Source: Phragmites australis
Lineage: Eukaryota > Streptophyta > Magnoliopsida > Poales > Poaceae
NCBI RefSeq assembly: GCF_958298935.1
Contig: NC_084933.1
Location: forward strand, 9,903,001-9,967,000
DNA: 64,000 nt
Reading direction: 5' to 3'
Position numbers and translations under genes: made by a program. The notes under the pieces are model-generated. The model did no database searches, had not been told where the DNA came from, and saw nothing but the letters and a program-made list of their open reading frames with translations. Positions 46,301 through 58,300 of the stretch are shown piece after piece; the first letter of the stretch is position 1, and each line of letters begins with the position of its first letter.

Positions 46301-49300
46301 TTTGGTTTTTAGCAGTGAGTTTGTTCAGAAGTGACAAGAATCATTCTTTTACCTTCAGCTATCCCGTTTTGGAATAATAAACTAGCTTTCATTGTGAAAG
46401 TGGTTAGTCTATAATGACAGAGGAGTGGCTAGATGCATTTCCTGTAAATGGACTCATTTATGGATAACAAGCTTTTGTAAATAAAAAAATTCCCCAAAAT
46501 TGAATATTTTGGCTTCTTTTTCCTATTTGCCAAATGCCCCTCCATAATCCATGTCACTAATAACCGTGGTCAACTTAAATTTCATAGGACTCGTATAGTC
46601 AGTGCTGTAGCATCACTAGTCCTCAAGAAGGTATCGCCAGTAATATCACAATTGTTCCTATGCTTCCTTATCTCTCCTGTCACTAAATTAAACATGTTTG
46701 TACTTTGTAGTCCTGTTCATAAGTGAAAAGCACTTATTGCCGAAAACTGAAGTTAAGTAGCCTGCAGATCTTCTCGAGTTAGTGCTGTGTCTCTTCTAAT
46801 CTTTCCTACTTTGGTCTATGGGTATCCATTTTGCATAACAACAATCAGATTCAAATTCTAGAAACTTTTAGTACCATAGCTGTTAGCATGTATAAATTTC
46901 CATTTCACTGTTTCTGTGCCATTTACATTTATAAACTGAATAGAAGTATTGCCCAGTAATGATTAATGAACTGTTTCAGGCTTCTACCATCGTCCAATGC
47001 AGTTTCTAAAAGCATGCACAGGGGAGTCATACAGCAAAAATGGGAGGTACATAATCGTTGCATGTAGCTGTTTTGTTTTTGAGCTGTTACAGTGATTCAA
47101 AGGGCTTATTAATGTAAGGATAACTTGCAACATTATTCTCACTTTGCTTTATGGGTACATTATATTTGTTTCTCCACCACTTAGCCTATCTTGATTTCTC
47201 CCATCTTTTGGTTGTTGTTTTGCTACACTGTGCCTCCAATTTTCTAATCCACGATAGGATGTGTTTGATCTAGAATTAGAAATGTTTCTTCATTTAAATG
47301 TTCTAGATAAAATTGAAATTTTCGTTAGGTTGTTTTTTGAGCTATTGATGAAAATGTAGGTGTCTGGTCTTCAGAAAAACTTTAATTACATTTGGACATC
47401 TGGTGCCATTCCATTTAGCATTTAGAAAGCTGGCAGTAGGTGTGTTTTTACTGCATGTAACTGCCATACTGGCTCTGGCTCTGTGTCGTATCCTCGCTAT
47501 GGTTCTTTATTGTACCCTGGTCTGTTTTTATCCAATGCTTTGTGGAGTTATGATCAGTTTAGGTTGAGACAGACTGCATCTGCTTGGTTCAGATCAATTC
47601 CAGGCCACTTCATTGGTTTTGGGGAAAAGAATGGTTGCCTGCTGGTTACCTGAAAGAACTGGTGGAGAATCATTCCATGTTCTATGCAACTGGGTCCAGT
47701 TATTAGAGCTTACACAACTTACATGATAGGTGGGGTGGGTGAGTATTTGAAAACTCTCTGTTGATTAAATTGTTCTGGGACTTGAGATACAAAGGAATAG
47801 CTGTTTGCTTGACATTGAAACAATGAACGACATGGTTTTTGTTCTCATGGACCTTTATTCTGTATGTCTTCTTAATTTATTAGAAAAACTTGATTTTCTT
47901 GCTTGACATCTATAGTTTCCTTCTTATACTTGCACAGTGCTGTGGATACTTTTCTTCAGAGATGTTTACTTAGTGTGAAATGGCTTACTGACTGAATCGA
48001 TTATGACTTTCTTCTTTGGTTACAGATGGATGTTGGACCAACCCTTGCGCTTCCTTTCAACATTCAAGATATCCTTTGGGCACATACGTCTATGATATTG
48101 TGATCTTCATTAAGTGGGCATATACAGCTTCGGGAAAAATTGAAGGTAACTAAAAGAGGAAATAAACCAGAAATGGGGCAATGAGAAAACCTCTTGGCTG
48201 GGAAGGGTAATTTGAAAGAAAGAAAGAAAAAGAATAGAAAAAGAGGAACAGGAACTCAAATCGGAGGGAGCATAGCGTGCTGGGCGGATGAACCCACCGC
48301 GGGGCCGAGTCCGGAGGAGAAGGTGTGTCAAAAGGTAGCTGGAGGACTCAGAGTGACTGCCAGATGGGGATGTGAATAGGCTGCAGTTGCGGGATGAGAG
48401 AGGGGCTCGAGGTGTATCAGTTATGGTGTTTGGGTTTGGGAAGCATATGGTTAGTATTTGGTTTCTTTTTAAAACATGAATTTTTCCTGATACGTCTCCA
48501 AACATATTAATATCAGATGCATATCCAGATACTGGCACGACGATTTTCAGAAGTATCTATAAAACATAGTTATCAATTGCCACACTCTGATGAAGGTGTA
48601 TGCCATTGGTGGAAGTATCCTTTCTTGAAGAGTGATAGGAGTGATATCCATTCTTGAGGAAGTGGAAGGACAAGCACAATAGCCACAACTCAACAATAAT
48701 TAAAACAAGTACAGCTATTTATGCTTATAGTTTTGTGTGTGTCTTTTGTAGTGAGAACAACTCAGTGGTAACGACTCGCTGTTCGATTATGACCAATGCC
48801 TTCATGTTCTCACATGGTTTTCTTTCCAAAGTGCACTTTTTCAATGGGAAGCTTAGATATTCATCTTAGAAAGCCAAATCTTGTTCCCTCTCAAGGTTTT
48901 ATTGCATTCCTGCCATCTAGCGTACCTTGGTTATGACGCAATTGACAATATTATTGCACACCTTCTTTGTTACCTTAAATAGCATATACCTGCCCCAGTG
49001 AAGATTAATTGGGAAAACCACGTACCAAAGAATTCAGTAGATTGGGATTGGCAAATGGCCATGTGCAAATTGTTTGATGAGCGTCCTGTGTGGCCAAGGC
49101 AATCACTTTATGAACGATTGCATGATGATGGTGTGCATGTCTCACAAAGCCAATTCAAAAGGTTTCATTATTTTTTCACTCTTGTAGAGCTGCCTCATCA
49201 TTTAGTTCCTTTGGTATGCCTTTCAACTGTTATTTTCTTCTGTATGCTTCTTTTATTTGCTCAGGCTTCTGTTTAGAGCTGGATACTACTTCTCTAGGGG

Positions 49301-52300
49301 CCCCTTCGGTAAATTCTGGATCAAAAGGGGATATGATCCTCGTAAAGATTCTGAGTCGCGAATGTAAGCACCAGTTGCTTTGTTAGTTTATTTGTGTTGT
49401 TTCTTATTTTCAAACTGTTACATCTTTATGCTTTTTTGACTCAATTGCATTATTGTAGACACAAAGTGTTCCTATAGCAGGCACATGGAATGATTCTGAT
49501 ATTGCTTTGTTTCAGCTGAATATATTAGTGGTCAGAAAGTTCACTTGTTTGTTTGGCTGGGTATACATATGTACTACCCAAAAACATGAAAATGAGAACT
49601 CTAATGTAAAACATTGACAGGTCTTTGAGGTTCACCCTGTCTTTGTCTGCATATTAGATAAGTGGTTTGTGTTTTAAACATCCATCACTAGAATACTGCA
49701 GTGATTCAGGACAACAAAGAGAGAGGAAAAAAGCAAGAATGATCAATTCTATGTATAATGAACTACGTAACTAGAAGGCACAATCGACAAGAAAATATAG
49801 GAACATTGCACACAAGCCTCCTAAACCTTTTCCTTTGTTCAATCAAGACCTTGTAATCCTAGTTATTAAGGCGTCTCTTAAGCGGTAAGGCGGCCAGAGG
49901 GCGACGCCATGCTAGATGCCACGCTTTGATGTGGTATGGCGTCTGCTTTATTCACAAGACGTCCATAAGACGGCTGTAAAGCATCTCCATGGCTTAGGGC
50001 GGGGTGAGGCAGACGCCATATGGGTAGCCCGTAGCCTTTGGCGGGAAGAAGCAGGAGAGAGAGGAGGGAATCCAAAATTGGCGCAATAAGCAGGAGAGAG
50101 GAGAGGGAGAGAGCCAACCTCCAGCTCTTGCATCATGCCGCAACGTTGCCTAATCCAACCTCCATCGTGTCGTGTCACGCCACTGCCAGCCCGCTAGCTC
50201 TTGCGCCGGCTCCCTCCCTCGCCACCCTCCAGCTGCCGCGGCGGCTCTCGCCCTCGCCGTCCTCCACCTCCCGTGCCACCGTCCTCCAGCTCCTGTGTCG
50301 GCTCACATCGCCTCCAGCTCCTGCTCTAGCTATGCTTAGTACTTTACTAGGATAGGATGATAATATGGTGTAGCCTTGCCTCAGGCCTTAGGCACTAAGT
50401 CGGTAAGGCGGTAGTGAGTTGCCATGTCTCGCCTTTACGCCCTAATAACCATGCTTGTAATATTGATTTGAACTCTTAAACTTCAAAAATCTATCTTAGT
50501 AAAGCCCTTCCGACAACTAATGGCATGATGACGTGTGTGTCAAATCTTACTATGTGGTCCGCCCGAGACACTATATGGATTAAGATTCATAAATGTGGTT
50601 ATCTCATTTTTTAATGGTTAAAGCTACCAATAGTTGTGGTTTGGAAGAGAGTGAGATTGGCAATGGCAGCAATAATCGAGGCAACATCACGACCATGGCC
50701 ATGGAGCACAATAGCTGGTAAGCCCCCCTAGCTTGGCAAGTGGCGGTGGCATCGAACCGCTGACAAGTGAGTACTGCGTCATGCGTGGAGCATAAGTGCA
50801 GGGAGAAGATCAACAGCTCTTCATGGAGCTCCCCATTGGCATCCACGAAGATCCCAAAAAAAGTTATCGATATGCACTCCCAAAAAGATTAAATATCCAT
50901 AATCCATTTAATGAAATGCAACTGATCAGATGGACAAGATGAAGATTTGTTCCAACGTTGTGAGATAGGTGAACGAGCTCCAAGAAAATGTCAGGCTAAA
51001 AGGCGCTCGAACCTCACAACAACAGCAGGAGCATCGAGTATTGGAGTCCCTGGTTGCTGAGCATCACCGCGTTGGATGGTTCACTATAGATGCTTCGGTT
51101 GTCTTTGGATGGAGGCATCAGGCAGTGATGACAAAAAGATGAGAAAAAGAGAACAGTATAAGGATTAGAGGAGAAGAAAGAGTGATCTTAGCAGCAATGG
51201 CGGAGCCAGCGCAAAATTTTATGGGGCATTGGGGCACAACAAGCTAAATAAACAATCGTTTAGTTCAAACTTTGAAGCAATGTTTTACACAAGCATAGTG
51301 GTAAAAAAATACAAAACACATAAAAAAAGAGCATACCACAAATTGAGCCCAATATTCTTCAATCGCGACAATAGCCTAATATTCTTCAATCTTCATGAGG
51401 AGAGATCTATACACAAACATGGTAAAATAGCGATATAAGAATTTCTTTCTAGTTTCAAATAATGATGAATATTAGAAGAGAAAAGTGAATAGAGCGTACC
51501 ACTAATTTAGTTTGAGGCATTAACATCTGACGATTTTTCATGTTTTCAAACCGTTTATGATTTTATCATTGCTAATGTTTCTAAATATCTCCTTAGGATA
51601 GCATATCATCAAGTCATTGAGCCATTCATCACCCATTTTGTTGTGCAAATTTGTCTTGATAATTGTCATCGCTGAAAAAATCCTTTCAACTGATGTCGGA
51701 AGGATCAAAGTTAGCTCAATGAGGCGATAAATTAATGGAAAAGCTATATTCTTTCTAGTCTCAACCATCTTTTCTGCAACCTTTCCAAGATCACAATATC
51801 CACGAAATTCTTCACTTCTCCTAATGCTCAGAATGAAGTTTCGAAGTTGTTGTCTTATCAGTAAACAATCAGCTGTTGTGAAATCTTCAGTATAGATCTC
51901 AACGAGTCTCATAAGCTTATCTACATCAAAATTAGAGGAGTGTCTTGGATTAAGAGAAGCCATGCAAAAAATAACTCTAAACTGACTTCATTGAACCGAT
52001 GATTCATCTCTGATATAATGGCATCGATGACTTCATTGAATCAATGGTTTATATCGATGCCATTATGTGAGAGATGAGTCATCGGTTTAATGAAGTCAGT
52101 TCAGAGTTACTAGTATATATGTCTTCTCTTAATCCAAGGTACTCCTCCCATTTTGATGTAGATAAACTTGCGAGACTCGCTGAGATCTATGCTGAATATA
52201 TGTCTTCTCTTAATCCAAGGTACTCCTCCCATTTTGATGTAGATAAACTTGCGAGACTCGCTGAGATCTATGCTGAAGATTTCATAACAACTGATTGTTT

Positions 52301-55300
52301 ACTGATAAGATAACAATTTCAAAATTTCATTATAAACATTAGGAGAAGTAAAGAATTTTTTGGATGCTGTGATCTTGAAAAGGTTGTTGAAAAGATGGTG
52401 AGACGGGAAAGAATGAACTTTTCCATTGATTTATCGCCTCATTGAGCTAACTTTGATCCTTCTTGTTGCGACGACATCAGTTGATGATCTTTTCAGTGAT
52501 GTCAATTATCAAGACTTGATGAATGATGAATGACTCAATGACTTGATGATATGCTACACTGAGAACAAAATTCTTATATCGCTATTTTACCATGTTTGTG
52601 TATAGATCTTTCATGAAGATTGAAGAATATTGGGCTCAATTAGTGGTATGATCTTTTTTTTTATTTGTTTTGCATTTTTTCACTAGTATGCTTGTGTAAA
52701 ACATTGCTTTGAAGTTTGAACTAGACGATTGTTTGTTTAGCTTGTTGAGCCCCAACCCCTCTAAAATTTTGTGCTAGCTCAACCACTGGAAACCCTAATG
52801 CCATACCACCAACCCTAGGATAGAACTAAACTGGAGTGCACTTGGGTGGGGCCACATGGGTGCTTGGCGCCTGATCCTTAAGCTATATCCACTTTCTGTG
52901 CCATTAAAAATCCCTAGGTGTGAGCTTGGCTGGAATGAGAGGACAGATGTGGGGTGCTACACGCAACTATTCAACTTGTAAGCGGTTGCTGGTGTTTGCA
53001 ACAGGAACTGACTTCTTGGCAATTATATTAAATTTTTCGTTTTAAAATGGACACATGGAAGTATGGAACATATTACAGATGATTCATAAGACTTTTGTTT
53101 ATCATAGCAGGACTAGAGCATGTAATTGGCAACAGAATGGTATTTGTAAAACTTCCTTATCAGTAAAGTGCACAATTAATGCGTAGAAACTGGGAACACA
53201 AAAATGACTAACATAAGTTGACTTTTTCTGGAATTGTTGTCCTTTTGCTCCTAGTCTACTTTTTATGCGGAAAATACATGTGTTTAATGTCTAGGAAGGC
53301 ATCTGCAGTTCTTAAAATTTATTTTTGATGCTCACCTTTTTATAAATATCTATTTATCTCCCATCGCAAACAAAACTTTTCTTGGGAAAGTAGCAGGTTG
53401 GCCCGCCCAGGTGACAATTTTTTTTTTTGTTTGGAAGCAAGTAGCTCTGTACTACCATATTCTTTTTCTCTCCCAAAATTATGTTAGGTAGACGCTTAAA
53501 TCTTTGCATGGAAGTATTAGAGGATTTATTCGCTACATCTGAAAATTGGAGGCTCTACAATGAGCCTAGCCCAAAGTTTGAGAACTAATTTGGTCTTCTA
53601 TTCTGTACATTTTGTTTTTCTTTATGATCAGGGAAGTTACCTTTTAACTATATTTTATCATCTGAAATGCTTTCTTTCTTTGCTAGATTTCAGAGAATTG
53701 ATTTTCGCATGCCTCCCGAGCTAAGGAATCTTCAAAGGACAAATGATTCTGGGTGAGCCATTTTCTTTCTTTTAGCTTCCGAGACAATGTATTTTGAAGA
53801 ACTTTGATCACTAATCTAAGAATACGTAGATTTCCAAATGGAACAAACAATTTTTGATTTGTCATCTGGCTACATGCCTTGAAGCCTCATTCTACTGGGA
53901 AGTGGTGCCCATACTGGTAGTGAATATAGTGGCTTCCAACCTTAACTTCAATTCGATGGGACTCTGTAACAGGCCTGATTGTAATTAGATAGGGAAACTA
54001 CAGTAATTGGCCGAGTAGGCCAAAAGAATATATGGGCTAGGTGAATATCGTCAAAGGCTATATGCACGTTTGGCTTGGAAACCAAATAGTGATTTAAGGC
54101 TAAGCTACGTTTCATATGTCAAAATAAACTGGCTTGAGCATATATTTACCAAGGTTATGAAATACTTATGATATGTAGTTGTGATGCATGTCCAACTGAA
54201 TTGATGGCTGTACTCCTGTTATTTTTATGATGCTGTAATATACTCTATCATCCTTCTACATATCTCTGTAGTTTATTCCACGCAGCACTAAAAATAGAGT
54301 AAATTTCAGAAAACAACGCTAAGATTGGAAAAACTATCGCAAAACTACACTTTCAAGAATTAATTTCTCAAAACTTCACTTCTATTGACATTCTATATCG
54401 CAGAACTACACTTCTATTGCTATAACGTATTGCAAAGCTACACTTGCCTGATGACAGTGTTATTTTGCAATATGGAACGATAATAAATGTGTAGTTTTGC
54501 ATCATTAAGTGACAATTAGAAGTGTAGTTTTGTGAAATTGATTCTAAAAATTGTACTTTTGTGAAACTAGTCCTACAAAGTGTAGTTTTGCGATAGTTTT
54601 CTCGATTATAGTGTTGTATAAAATTTACTCATAAAAATATAACCTATCATACTTGTATGATTGTCAAAACTGTTACAAATTTTCAAATTGTCGCATCCAT
54701 CGCTCCATGTAAATAGTTTACAGATGTCCAAAATGATGTAGCTGCATGAATACATGGTACTTGCCAGCCTGTTATTTTACAAAAAGCTAACTTATCATTT
54801 CTTGGTGGAACATTTACATTTTTGTAGATATTTTTGTTTAGTTGTAATGTATTATCTCGGTATCATTGACATAAATGATTCAATATAATTCTTCTCACAT
54901 TTATCACTATGGAGATGCTTGATAGTTAACACATGAATGCATTTCAATATATGGGCAACATCCAATTATATGTTACTAATACTAAGAAATACCTTTGAGT
55001 ACTCTTCTCAGATTTGTATTTATGACAAAGAAGTTTTAATTTGGGTAAGAGGAAATGACTTGGTGAACATATGCTTCTTTTCACGAAAAAAACTCGAAGC
55101 GCTTACACTAAAGTTACTTGTCTAATTCTTTACTGAAGGAACCTGGACTTATATTAGGACAATCTCTGCCTAAATTTGTTTACTGAAGGAACCTGGAATT
55201 ATATTAGGACATCTCTACTTAAATTTGTTTAGATACTCGGTTTCGTTTGTCCAGATGATTGCATTGCCTAGCGGTACCTTTTATTTGTTCTGGATAACTT

Positions 55301-58300
55301 TGTATTTGTTTCCTTTCATAGGAAATTCTTTCAGTGCTACTGAATGTTACCGTTTTCCCTGATCTGCAACTCAATGAGGGTGTTTCCGATTGATGCTTGT
55401 ATTTCTCCCCCCTGCTTATACATCTCCAGTCTTTACTTTGGTTTGGAACTTACAGATCTCAAAAGTGGTCAGAAATGTGCAAGCTTGAAGCAATGCCGTT
55501 AAAGAATTTCATCTTTCTGCAATTATTTGAACTGCAAGACGACTTTATTCAAGCAGAAATTCGAAAACCTTCGTATCAATCAACTTGTTCAGTGAGTAAC
55601 AATACAAATTGTGTTCAGGGTTTGTTTCAGTCTCTTCTACTTAGAAATTGTGTCTGAACTCTTAATTATTACATTTTTGGGTGCGTTCTGGGATCTAAAT
55701 ATTGGTCTTCATGATGTTTATATCTGAAGCTCATTGTATATAACATAAAAATTATATTGTTGAAAATAAATGGTAGAAACCAGCTAGCTTGTGCTGCTGC
55801 AAGTAGCAGCTTTCTTATCATCTTTCTCCACTTTTAATTTAGACCAAGTTTACTCCATTTTGCTGTGATCATTGTCTATTCAACAATCTTGATCCATAGC
55901 TAGTACCAAGAGTCTCTTTGCACTATATTGTATGCTCTAAAATAACTGATTCCTCTGTAGCATTCTACAGGTTGGTTTTCTAAGCCAATGATTAAAACCC
56001 TGAGGTTGCAACTGAGCATAAGGTTCCTCTCTTTATATCCTAATGAAGATGCAAAAAACTTGTTGAGGAATGCCCATGAACTGATTGAAAGGTCCAAGAA
56101 GCAGGAAGCCCTTTGCAGATCTGAGCAATCAAAGGAAGGTAAGGATGTTGATTGAGGTCTATTTAACATCATCTTACTTCTTAATACTAGTTAAATGCAT
56201 ATTCTTCGATTTTTATGAGCAATGTGCAATCTGCAAACATAATGTTTGGTAAACGTTCCACATTTTGTGGACCTGCTGATGAGCTACAAACAGTATGAAT
56301 ATATTGCTGCTTGGATGGCTTATTACATTATTAAGCGAGTTTGCACTTCTCTTTGTATGGGCATGCTACAAGTTTGGGCCAGTCAGCATACCATGTGTGC
56401 GAAGTATTATAATTGTTCTTTCTCGGAGAGATACCTTGCCACATTCATCCTGGTTGTTGAATCCTTTTCTCCCCTCTAGAAGAGCCCGCCATACATAATG
56501 GAACTGAGGATCAAGTTGACCCTAACAACTGCGATAGTGAAGATGTGGATGATGAAGAAGAGGAAGATAAGGAGGAGTCGGATGGTTATGATTCTCCACC
56601 TATGGTATGTCACCACTTGCACTAATTTGCCATTATATGCTACAGAAACTTAACCTTTACTATTTCTATTGTAGGCAGAGGATGTTCGTGATTTCACCTT
56701 GGATGATTCCTGTATCCTTGATACAATTGATTGATCAATTTTGATATCTCTCCATCTCCGGGAGGACTCTTTTAATCCTACTTTGGGCTTTATCATCAAA
56801 GTTTAGTATCTGGTTCATATTAGGATCTAGACTTTTCACTGGAGCTATTTTGGGGTTTGATTGGTTGCCTGCATGGGAGCAACCTGGCCAGGCGGATGTA
56901 TATAATCTCAGAGAGAAGTGTGTTTGGTTGCTCATTCGTATACACTGTTCTAGTTTGGTCCAGCGGATGCAAGTATATGTCCGCAGCCTGATCCGGTGGA
57001 TGCAAGCTCTAACATCCACTCATACAGACGGCTCTACTTGTCAGTGTCACAAAATCATCTTATGCGAGTAACCAATCACAGTCTTAACTCTTGCATCCGC
57101 TCATGTCGCCTTATATTCGGTCAACCAAACAGAAACTCCACCCAGCCTATCCGGACTTCAGACAAATACAACTAACCAAACACTTTTCTTTTCAACAAAT
57201 ATGACTCCACTCAGTTTGCTTCCCCTTAACCTGTATATACGATCCATATGGGCAACACCCATGCGAACAACCAATCACACCATTGGTAACTAAACGTCAG
57301 TATTGGTCCCTTATCTGTTCTGCTAGAAGTATCGAAGCTAGTGAAGCTTCATGTCCTGCCGCTTGCGTGAGCCTGCAAACACCTGTCTTGAGTGCATGGA
57401 TTTTGGTGGGGGTTGAAGATTAGGGGTTTCAATACGCCCATTAAGATTAAGGATGAGATTTTGTGGTTCATATTGATTATGTGCATAACAGAGAGTGCAA
57501 AATGGGTTTCATGTATTTATTGCAAATTATCGGATTAAAATGTTTGAGAATTCTTACTTGCAGCGATTCCATATCTGATAGTAATAACCTTTTCCATCTA
57601 TGCCTATTGGCGTGACTTTGCCAAGCATACACCTGTTCGGTTCCAAACTTGCCAGCAGCTCGAAGTAATAAGCCCAAAATAGATGCATAAGTTTTTTTCC
57701 GACACAGTTGACAGCTCTATGTTTTAGTTTTTTCTCTTCAGCGTTCCCATTCTTTTGTAAATGTCACATTGGTAGTTATTATTTATATCCTCAGTACATT
57801 GACATTATTATGTTAGTTTATTAAACAAACATAGACAACAAGTAGTCGTTCTATGGTTTCACTTAAATCTGCATCAATTGGGTCATATGCATTGGATCCA
57901 GTGTTTAATCTCTGATAAAGACAGTATTCCATTGAAATAGCACATTCTGACTTACATCATTATTCTGCTTAGGTCAAGTGTCTTCGTTTATGTTCCAGGG
58001 CAAAATAGAATCAACTTTTACAAGGTTGAAGAAACCTTCTACGTAGGAACCAAAAAGATACTATTTTTTCATTGCAATATATGAATGGTGGAAGTTGGTT
58101 ATGTTTATTAACAACATAATTTGATCAGCCTTGATCCAATCTTCCCGCAGTTGTTTTCCTTAACCTGTATCAGATGAACTCGGAGAAGGCTTCTCCAATG
58201 GATACCTTGAGGAAGTGCTGCGCAGCTTTCCAGTGCAGGAAGATGGCCAAAATAGACCAGGCGATGCCCCTAACGACACTGAAGCAAGTGATGGGGAGTT

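Larger units (their letters stand above)
51195..52788. mobile_element. Palindromic hAT element inside GTF3C5 intron 8
   Basis: Two diverged copies of the same hAT transposase 3' part face each other. The left copy (coding on minus, 51538-51963) encodes a hAT C-terminal dimerisation segment with PTSVERIFSAM and MGDEWLNDLMI. The right copy (plus, 52074-52500) repeats the SLNPR..S.FDVDKL segment with stops. The ends are inverted: CAATGGCGGAGCCAGCGC at left, and GCTAGCTCAACCACTG at right, which is the complement of a CAGTGG-type hAT end. The arms run to a loop of about 24 bp near 52025-52052 between two copies of ATCGATGCCATTAT-type sequence. The 8-bp flanks (cttagcag and gaaaccct) do not match, so no target duplication is left. 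The right arm has an extra 81-bp tandem copy and lacks about 130 bp. Confidence 0.8.

Noticed and set aside
48061..48092. Conventional GT donor at about 48087 for intron 6
   Set aside because: It would end exon 6 in phase 2, and both acceptors near 48990 then hit a stop within a few codons; the AT donor keeps frame and homology.
51187..52796. 8-bp hAT target duplication
   Set aside because: The flanks cttagcag and gaaaccct do not match, so none is claimed.
55961..55971. CTACAG|G at 55970 as acceptor of exon 11
   Set aside because: It gives a stop within seven codons and loses the GWFSKPM motif; the TGTAG acceptor at 55960 keeps frame.
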